DNA from: Pseudonocardia petroleophila
Lineage (GTDB): Bacteria; Actinomycetota; Actinomycetes; Mycobacteriales; Pseudonocardiaceae
Direction of reading: 5' to 3'
DNA length: 64,000 nt
NCBI RefSeq assembly: GCF_014235185.1
Contig: NZ_CP060131.1
Location: 503,501 to 567,500, forward strand
Position 1 is the first letter of the stretch, and each line of letters begins with the position of its first letter. Shown one piece after another: positions 58,296 to 64,000 of this stretch. The notes under the pieces were generated by a model. The model searched no databases, was not told the DNA's origin, and saw only the letters and a list, made by a program, of their open reading frames with translations. A program made the position numbers and the translations under genes.

Positions 58296-59072
58296 TCAGT
58301 GCATCGTCCACCCGCCGTCGACGCACAGCGTGGTCCCGGTCATGTACGACCCGGCGTCCGAGGCGAGCAGCAGCAGCGGGCCCGCCAGCTCCTCCAGCCG
58401 CCCCACCCGGCCCAGCGGCGTGCGGGCGACGACCGCGGCGAGCCCGTCCGCGCGGGTCAGCAGCGGCGCGGTGAGGTCCGAGTCGAAGAAGCCGGGCGCG
58501 AGCGCGTTGACCCGGATGCCGTGCCGGCCCGACCACTGCTGGGCGAGGTCGCGGGTGAGGCCGAGCAGGCCGGCCTTGGACGCGGAGTACGCGGCCTGGG
58601 GCACGTCGCCCGGCCCGAGTCCGAGCGCCGAGGAGATGTTGACGATCGACCCGCCCGCGCCGCGCGCGATCATCGCCCGCCCCGCGGCGGCCGCCATCCG
58701 GTAGGCGCCGAGCAGGTTCACCTCGATCAGCGCGGCGGCGCGGTCGGGGTCGTCGCGCTCGGCCCGGGCCGCGTACCCCGTGCCCGCGTTGTTGACCAGG
58801 ACGTGCACCCCGCCGAGCTCCTCGGCGGCGGCGACGAGCGCCGCGCAGTCGTCCGCGTCGGTCACGTCGGCGGCGACCGCGACGCACCGGCGCCCCGCCG
58901 CGAGGACCCGCTCCCGCACCGTCGCCAGCTCCGCGCCGCGCCGGGCCCCGATGACGACGTCCGCCCCGGCGCCGGCCAGCACCGCGGCGAAGTACGCCCC
59001 GAGGCCGGCCGACGCCCCCGTCACGACGGCGACCCGGCCGTCGAGCCGCCAGGCGGGCACCGGGTCGTTCAC
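58296..59072 (-). CDS. SDR-family oxidoreductase
   Basis: A 258-residue classical SDR: TGASAGLGAY near residue 19, an Arg-Arg after the second strand (IGARRGAEL) that favours NADP(H), NNAG near 97, and catalytic Ser/Tyr/Lys in NISSALGLGPGDVPQAAYSASKAG-type spacing. The GTG at 59072 overlaps the tetR stop (GTGA), so it is made with its probable regulator. It is convergent with the P450 gene. Its likely substrate is a keto or hydroxy intermediate of the pathway coded around it. Confidence 0.86.
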   Translation of the reverse strand: MNDPVPAWRLDGRVAVVTGASAGLGAYFAAVLAGAGADVVIGARRGAELATVRERVLAAGRRCVAVAADVTDADDCAALVAAAEELGGVHVLVNNAGTGYAARAERDDPDRAAALIEVNLLGAYRMAAAAGRAMIARGAGGSIVNISSALGLGPGDVPQAAYSASKAGLLGLTRDLAQQWSGRHGIRVNALAPGFFDSDLTAPLLTRADGLAAVVARTPLGRVGRLEELAGPLLLLASDAGSYMTGTTLCVDGGWTMH

Positions 59073-59707
59073 GACGGCGCCGGGGCGGCGGGGCGGGACG
59101 CGCGGGTGATCGCGCGCATGCTGCCCCCGGCGATCAGGCCGCCGAGCGCCATCGCGAACAGCTCGTCGGCCAGCGCGAGGTCCTCCACCTCGCCGCGCGG
59201 GGTGAACCAGTGCTGCATCCAGTCGAGCATGCCGACGATCGCGCGGGCCGCCGTGCGCGGTTCCGTGGCGAGCGAGAACTCCCCGGACGCGGCCCCCTCC
59301 GCCAGCAGGCCCTCGACGGCGGCCATGTAGCGCCCGTCCATCTCGCGGAACTCGGCGAACTTGGGCGACTGCACGACGTGGCCGAGGTGGCGAAGGTAGA
59401 CGAACGCGGCCGGGTACCACTCGCTGAAGATCCGCACCTGCATCCGGATCAGCCCCTGCAGCCGCACGGTCACGCTGCTGTGGGTGTCGGCGCGCAGCAG
59501 GTCGAGCTCGGCGAGCAGGGCCCGGGCCGGCTGCTCCACGACGGCGAGCAGCAGCTCCTCCTTGCTGCCGACGTAGTTGTAGATGCTGCCCTTGAGGATC
59601 CCGACCCGCGCCCCGATGCTCTCCAGCGTTGCGTTCTCGTACCCGTGCTCCCGGAACTCCTCCCCCGCGGCGAGCAGGATCTCCGGCCAACGGCTGGGAC
59701 GGGGCAT
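59069..59707 (-). CDS. TetR-family transcriptional regulator
   Basis: A 212-residue repressor. The N-terminal helix-turn-helix is ILLAAGEEFREHGYENATLESIGARVGILKGSIYNYVGSKEEL, in which the turn and recognition helix lie at about residues 28-47. The C-terminal ligand domain is of the TetR_C/KstR2-like type. KstR-like members bind acyl-CoA esters, which would fit a CoA-thioester pathway. The ATG at 59707 has GGAG at 8 nt and is preferred to the one at 59746. Coupled to the SDR gene, it may control the facing operons. Confidence 0.86.
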   Translation of the reverse strand: MPRPSRWPEILLAAGEEFREHGYENATLESIGARVGILKGSIYNYVGSKEELLLAVVEQPARALLAELDLLRADTHSSVTVRLQGLIRMQVRIFSEWYPAAFVYLRHLGHVVQSPKFAEFREMDGRYMAAVEGLLAEGAASGEFSLATEPRTAARAIVGMLDWMQHWFTPRGEVEDLALADELFAMALGGLIAGGSMRAITRASRPAAPAPS

Positions 59708-59841
59708 GGGCGCGCTCCTGGTTCGGGGAGCCGCCAGCGTACCCAAACTGCCGGTCGGGCTCCCCGCCCGAATCCTCCTCGTCCGCCCGCCGGACGCCCC
59801 GAGGGGCCCTCTTCCCCGAACGCCGGTCGACTACCGACGTC

Positions 59842-61284
59842 TCACCGGCCCGCCCGCACGGCCCGGACCGCCTCGTCCCGGAACCCGCGGGCGACGGGCT
59901 CCAGCGCCTCGAACGCCCCCGGCGGGGTACCCGGCAGCGCGCGGCCCGCGTCCCGGACCCGGCCGAGGATCGCCTCCGCGGCGGTGTCGGCCTCGGCGGT
60001 GAGCCGGGGCAGGTCGACGCCGGTGAGCACGCCGTCGCGCTTGACGACCCGGCCGTCGACCAGGACCGTGCGGACGTCCGCCGCCGTGGTCTGGAACAGC
60101 AGCGTGCCGTACGGGTCGATCCGCGGGTGCTGCTCGACCGACCCGCCGCCGACGAGCTGCAGGTCGGCCCGCTTGCCCGGGGTCAGCGAGCCGATCCGGT
60201 CGCCGAGCCCGAGCGCGTCGGCGGCGTTGACCGTGGTCCAGGCCAGTGCCTCCCGCGCGGTGGTGGTGACCTGCTCCGGCATGGCGCCCGCCCGGTTCGT
60301 CGCCTCCGTGGCCTCCCAGCGGGTGAGGCCCAGCCCGAACCGCATCTCGTGCCAGAGGTCGCCGGAGTTGAGCGAGATGACGTCGGCGGACAGGGTCGGG
60401 GCGAGCCCGTGCCGGCGGCAGCGCTCGAACACCGGGCGCCCCATCCCCATGTTGAGCTCGGTCTCCACCGAGATCGAGACCTTCCCGCCGCTGCGGGCGA
60501 GCGCCTCCCACTCGGCGTCGTCGAGGGCGTTGCAGTGCACGTGGACGATGTCCGGGCCCAGCAGGCCGTCCGCGTCGAGCTCCGCGATCCCGCCGGTCAG
60601 CACGCTGCCCCAGACGCACCCGGTGTGGTTGACGACCAGCGCACGGCGCTCCCGGGCCGCGGCCAGCTCGGCGACCGTCCGGTCCCACGGCAACCCGTAC
60701 AGCTCGGAGAGGGAGACGCCGAGGGTGAGCAGGCCGTCGAAGGCGAAGTGGGTGTCGGCGATGCGGTGGAAGTCGGCCAGGCGCGCGGCGTGGTCGCCGA
60801 ACCGGGTGGCCTCCGGGGAGCTCTCGAAGAACCCGTAGCAGAACGCGGCGCGGATCCCGGCGTCGCGCAGGCCGAGGACGGCGCCGTCGCTGTGGTCGGG
60901 GGTGTTGTTGCAGTGGGAGAAGTCGAGCAGCGTCGTCACCCCGGCGTTGAGCGCGTCGAGGGCGCCGAGGCGGTTGCCCAGCCGCACGTCGTCGGCGGTG
61001 TAGGCGGGGGAGATCGCGAGCCGGATGCCGAAGTAGTAGTCGCCCAGCGTCCAGTCCCCGCAGATGCCGCGGACCAGCGACTGCCAGGTGTGGCGGTGGG
61101 TGTCCACGAGCCCGGGCAGCACCAGGTGACCGCTCGCGTCGATCACCTCGGCGTCGGTGACCGGCAGCGACGGCGCCACGGCGGTGATCACCCCGTCCTC
61201 GACGAGGACGTCGCCGGAGGGGAGGTCGCCGAGGGCGGGGTCCATCGTCAGGACGTGCCCGCCGCGGATCAGGGTGCGTGTCAT
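59842..61284 (-). CDS. amidohydrolase (TRZ/ATZ-like cytosine deaminase family)
   Basis: A 480-residue metal-dependent hydrolase. The HxH metal motif is in LVDTHRHTWQSLVRG near residue 62, a third His in VHVHCNALDD near 242, and the metal Asp in the ALSADVISLNSGD region near 295. C-terminal GSLTPGKRADLQLV closes the composite beta domain. It resembles chlorohydrolases and deaminases of the AtzA/TrzA/S-adenosylhomocysteine deaminase group; the precise leaving group (Cl, NH3, amine) cannot be read. Divergent from a LysR-type gene 98 bp away, which may regulate it. Confidence 0.84.
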   Translation of the reverse strand: MTRTLIRGGHVLTMDPALGDLPSGDVLVEDGVITAVAPSLPVTDAEVIDASGHLVLPGLVDTHRHTWQSLVRGICGDWTLGDYYFGIRLAISPAYTADDVRLGNRLGALDALNAGVTTLLDFSHCNNTPDHSDGAVLGLRDAGIRAAFCYGFFESSPEATRFGDHAARLADFHRIADTHFAFDGLLTLGVSLSELYGLPWDRTVAELAAARERRALVVNHTGCVWGSVLTGGIAELDADGLLGPDIVHVHCNALDDAEWEALARSGGKVSISVETELNMGMGRPVFERCRRHGLAPTLSADVISLNSGDLWHEMRFGLGLTRWEATEATNRAGAMPEQVTTTAREALAWTTVNAADALGLGDRIGSLTPGKRADLQLVGGGSVEQHPRIDPYGTLLFQTTAADVRTVLVDGRVVKRDGVLTGVDLPRLTAEADTAAEAILGRVRDAGRALPGTPPGAFEALEPVARGFRDEAVRAVRAGR

Positions 61285-61382
61285 GCGCCCAGCGTGGCGA
61301 CGCCGCGGCCGGGGAACATGGGCCGAAGAGGTTGCGATCGCGGGGGTCGGCCGTCGTAGCATCGCCCGCGAGGTGGTGGGAC

Positions 61383-62270
61383 ATGGACGTCCGTTCGCTC
61401 CGGTACGCGGTGACGCTCGCCGACACCCTCCACTTCGGACGGGCGGCGCAGGCGCACTGGATCGCGGCCCAGCCCTTCGGCCGCCGCATCCAGGCCCTCG
61501 AGCGCGAGCTGGGCACGCCGCTGTTCACCCGGACCAGCCGCCGGGTCGCGCTCACCCCGGAGGGCGAGCGCTTCCTGCCCCGGGCGCGCCACGTCCTGGC
61601 GCAGCTCGACGCGCTGCTCGCCCCGGCGGAGGGCCGCCGCGACGAGCCGGGCGTCCTGCGGATCGGGGTGCTCGGGTTCGGCCTGGCCGACCTGTGGCCC
61701 GACGTGCGCGAGCTCGTCGGCGCCCGGCTCCCGGACCTCACCCTGACGGCCGTCGAGCTCGCCTGGGACGACCAGTACGACGCCGTGCGCGGCGGCGAGG
61801 TCGACGTCGCGCTCGTCCACGACGTCGGCGGGGCGGACGACCTCGTCCTGGACCGGGCGCTGGAGATGGACCGCTACGCCGTCGTCCCGGTGGGGTCCGA
61901 CCTCGCCGAGGCCGACCGCCTCACCGCCGCCGACGTCGACGGGCGGCGGTGGGTCTCCCCGGTCGGCGGCGTCCCCGGTCTGGCGGAGTGGGGCGACACC
62001 AGCGGCCGGCGCGGCAGCGTCGACGTCCGCTCGCCGTCCGGGATCCCGACCGCGGTGGCCACGAGCGGCTGGCTCGGCCTGCACGGGGAGCCGGCGCGCC
62101 GGTTCTTCCCCCACCCGGGGGTCCGGTACGTCCCGATGGAGGGACCGGGGGCGACGGTGTCGGTCGCCACCCGCCCCGGCGACCGGCGCGAGGCGGTGGC
62201 GGTGTTCCGGGCCGCCGCCCGGGCCGTCGCGGCGGTGGACCTCCCGGATCGCAACCGACCCGGGCCATGA
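61383..62270 (+). CDS. LysR-family transcriptional regulator
   Basis: A 295-residue activator-type regulator. The N-terminal winged helix (LRYAVTLADTLHFGRAAQAHWIAAQPFGRRIQALERELG, residues ~5-45) is canonical except for few Ser residues in the recognition helix. A periplasmic-binding-type effector domain follows (LRIGVLGFGLADLWPDVRELV from about 90). The palindrome GCGATCGC at 61333-61340 lies in the divergent region and could be part of its site. It probably controls the amidohydrolase and/or the FAH-MBL pair downstream. Confidence 0.88.
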   Translation: MDVRSLRYAVTLADTLHFGRAAQAHWIAAQPFGRRIQALERELGTPLFTRTSRRVALTPEGERFLPRARHVLAQLDALLAPAEGRRDEPGVLRIGVLGFGLADLWPDVRELVGARLPDLTLTAVELAWDDQYDAVRGGEVDVALVHDVGGADDLVLDRALEMDRYAVVPVGSDLAEADRLTAADVDGRRWVSPVGGVPGLAEWGDTSGRRGSVDVRSPSGIPTAVATSGWLGLHGEPARRFFPHPGVRYVPMEGPGATVSVATRPGDRREAVAVFRAAARAVAAVDLPDRNRPGP

Positions 62271-62322
62271 TCGACGGGGCCGCCCCGGGGCACACTGGAC
62301 GGCCGACGACGAGGGGAGCCCG

Positions 62323-63237
62323 ATGCGCTGGAGCAGCTACGCCGAGGCCGACGGCACCGTCCGCACTGCGGTGTGGGCGGGCGACCGCCTGCATCCCGCG
62401 CCAGCGGGCACCGCGCTGGTGGACCTGCTGGGCGACGACGGCACGCGGCTGCGCGCGGCCGCGGACGCCGCACTCACCGGCCCGGCCGTCGACCCGGCGA
62501 CGGTGACGCTGCTGGCCCCGGTGCCGCGCCCGCCGTCGGTCCGCGACTTCATGGCCTTCGAGGAGCACGTGGTCACCGCGAGCGCCGCGATCGGGCTGAC
62601 GGTCGACCCGCTGTGGTACCGGCAGCCCGTCTTCTACTTCACCAACCCCGCCGCCCTGCGCGGCCCGCACGAGCCGGTGGCGATCTCCCCCGGCAGCGCC
62701 GCGTTCGACTACGAGCTCGAGGTCGCGGCCGTCATCGGGCGGGAGGGCGCCGACCTGAGCCCCGAGGAGGCGGTCGGTCACATCGCCGGCTACCTGGTGT
62801 TCTGCGACTGGAGCGCCCGGGACCTGCAGGGCGAGGAGATGAAGCTCAACCTCGGCCCGGCGAAGGGCAAGGACTCGGCGTCGAGCTGCGGGCCGTGGAT
62901 GCTCACCCCCGACGAGCTGCCCGCGTCCGCGGCGATGACCGCGTCGGTCAACGGGAAGCCGTACAGCGCCGGGCGGCTCGACGCCCTGCACTGGAGCTTC
63001 GGCGAGATGATCGCCTACGCCTCGCGCGGGACCCGCGTCCTGCCCGGGGACCTGATCGGCAGCGGCACCGTCGGCACCGGCTGCATCCTCGAGCTCGCCC
63101 GCGTCCACGGGGCCGACGCGTTCCCCTGGTTGCGCCCCGGCGACCGCGTCCGCCTCGAGGTCGACGGCCTCGGCGCGGTCGACGCCCCCATCACCGAGGG
63201 CGCCGCCGTGCGCCCGCTGCGGAAGGACCTCGCGTGA
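62323..63237 (+). CDS. fumarylacetoacetate hydrolase family protein
   Basis: A 304-residue FAH-fold enzyme that cleaves or decarboxylates C-C bonds in beta-diketo acids, late in aromatic degradation. VRDFMAFEEHV near residue 74 leads into the metal site: Glu residues in FDYELEVAAVIG near 130, and the Asp in FCDWSARDLQGEEMKLNLGPAKGKD-type segment (about 165-188). The ending GTGCILEL with LRPGDRVRLEVDGLG is typical. It begins with the family N-terminal domain (MRWSSYAEADGTVRTAVW). The GAGGGGAG before the ATG is a good ribosome site. Its stop overlaps the MBL-fold gene (GTGA). Confidence 0.88.
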   Translation: MRWSSYAEADGTVRTAVWAGDRLHPAPAGTALVDLLGDDGTRLRAAADAALTGPAVDPATVTLLAPVPRPPSVRDFMAFEEHVVTASAAIGLTVDPLWYRQPVFYFTNPAALRGPHEPVAISPGSAAFDYELEVAAVIGREGADLSPEEAVGHIAGYLVFCDWSARDLQGEEMKLNLGPAKGKDSASSCGPWMLTPDELPASAAMTASVNGKPYSAGRLDALHWSFGEMIAYASRGTRVLPGDLIGSGTVGTGCILELARVHGADAFPWLRPGDRVRLEVDGLGAVDAPITEGAAVRPLRKDLA

Positions 63238-64000
63238 GCGCCCACACCCACGACATCACCGTCCCCGGCCCGCCGCGGCTGGAGGAGGTCTCGGACGGGA
63301 TCTTCGCCTACGTCCAGCCGGACGGGACGTGGTGGATCAACAACACCGGCTTCGCGGTGGGCCCGCAGGGCGTGGTCGCCGTCGACTCGTGCTCCACCGA
63401 GCGCCGCACCCGCGCCTTCGTCGACACCATCGGTTCGGTGACCTCGGCGCCGGTCCGGACGCTGGTCAACACCCACCACCACGGCGACCACACCTGGGGC
63501 AACGCGCTGTTCGGCACCGCCACGATCGTCGCCCACGAGCGCGCCCGCGAGGAGATGATCGCGTTCGGGCCGCCGCGCGAGCTGCCCTTCTGGGACACCC
63601 CGCAGTGGGGCTCGCTGCCGCTCGACCCGCCGTTCCTGACCTTCGCCGACGGCGTGACGCTGCACGTCGGCGACCTGCGCGCCGAGGTCCGGCACGTCGG
63701 GACGGCCGCGCACACCACCAACGACTCGCTGGTGTGGTTCCCCGATCGGTCCACGCTGTTCTGCGGCGACCTGATCTTCCACGGCGGCACCCCGTTCCTG
63801 CTCATGGGCTCGGTCGTCGGCGCGATCGACGTCCTGGAGAACGTCGTGGCCCCGCTGGGCGCCGGCACGACGGTGCCCGGGCACGGCCCGGTCTTCCACG
63901 GCCGCGCCCCGCTCGACGCCACGCTGGACTACCTGCGCTTCGTGCTCGACCTGGCCGAGCGGGGCCGCGCCGCCGGCGTCGCCCCGCTGCAGGCCGCCCG
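63234..64000 (+). CDS. MBL-fold metallo-hydrolase (partial, runs off window)
   Basis: The first ~255 residues of a metallo-beta-lactamase-fold hydrolase; the 3' end is beyond the window. The metal motif is NTHHHGDHTWGNA near residue 81 (HxHxDH), a second His is in EVRHVGTAAHTTNDSLVW near 160, the bridging Asp in STLFCGDLIFHGG near 182, and another His in TTVPGHGPVFHG. Its start GTG overlaps the FAH-family stop by 4 nt, so the two act in one route. The type resembles quinoprotein-relay or lactonase-like MBL proteins; a lactone or thioester substrate would fit. Confidence 0.85.
   Translation, partial: MSAHTHDITVPGPPRLEEVSDGIFAYVQPDGTWWINNTGFAVGPQGVVAVDSCSTERRTRAFVDTIGSVTSAPVRTLVNTHHHGDHTWGNALFGTATIVAHERAREEMIAFGPPRELPFWDTPQWGSLPLDPPFLTFADGVTLHVGDLRAEVRHVGTAAHTTNDSLVWFPDRSTLFCGDLIFHGGTPFLLMGSVVGAIDVLENVVAPLGAGTTVPGHGPVFHGRAPLDATLDYLRFVLDLAERGRAAGVAPLQAA

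Noticed and set aside
55502..59839. Shared 12-mer CGACTACCGACG at 55502 and 59828 as a regulator site
   Set aside because: Many 12-mers recur by chance in 64 kb of biased sequence, and the copies are neither palindromic nor placed alike.

Overview
The window is chromosomal DNA of a very GC-rich actinobacterium. The points for this are near-saturated G/C at third codon positions, many GTG starts, many TANNNT -10 boxes 6-8 nt before a start with no Shine-Dalgarno sequence (leaderless genes), a ctaD-serB pair as in mycobacteria, NDMA-dependent and F420/LLM-type oxidoreductases, a LexA box of the TCGAAC-N4-GTTCG type, and a rifamycin-associated element beside a Rox-like rifamycin monooxygenase. 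A Pseudonocardia-like member of the Pseudonocardiaceae is my best guess; that is inference. I recognise no rRNA, tRNA, CRISPR array, prophage or transposase.

Layout. 0-17.5 kb is mostly core functions: NAD salvage (pncB-pncA), a thioesterase, a DinG-type helicase, a leftward run ctaD-serB-PTH2-AlkZ-like-SEC-C, a lone FetB-like permease, a PIG-L deacetylase, a decayed LLM oxidoreductase with an in-frame amber codon, an AAA+VWA protein and an NDMA-dependent alcohol dehydrogenase. 17.6-22.5 kb is an aerobic benzoyl-CoA (box) cluster: benzoate-CoA ligase, BoxC and BoxB, closed by a strong terminator. 22.5-30.8 kb holds a secreted TAP-type peptidase, an LLM oxidoreductase, an alpha/beta hydrolase, an ECF sigma factor coupled to a VOC protein, a macrolide-type glycosyltransferase and an MmyB-type regulator.

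30.8-37 kb is a cobalt-type nitrile hydratase island. An ArsR regulator overlaps a gene that fuses an SRPBCC domain to an AmiC/NhlC-like amide-binding domain. Next comes a promoter carrying an inverted repeat, then amidase, beta subunit, alpha subunit and activator, with each stop overlapping the next start. Nitriles would go to amides, then to acids plus ammonia, and the regulator pair probably senses the amide. A MetX-like hydrolase follows a 22-bp terminator stem. 37-42 kb holds a Tat-exported ferritin-like protein, a divergent flavin monooxygenase/MarR pair around a 41-bp palindrome, an SOS-box-controlled DUF222-HNH protein and a 15-unit array of a ~22-bp repeat. 42-51 kb holds a convergent two-component pair, a GT-A-like protein, an ATP-binding anti-sigma-type protein, a short UvrA-like ABC protein and the Rox-like gene with its RAE.

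51-64 kb is dense catabolism: an AMP-forming CoA ligase, two SDRs and an LLM monooxygenase face a DUF35-thiolase-P450 operon, followed by SDR-TetR, an amidohydrolase, LysR, an FAH-family hydrolase and an MBL-fold hydrolase cut off by the window end. Together they look like a CoA-thioester route for a cyclic (terpenoid, alicyclic or aromatic) acid; the substrate is not identified.
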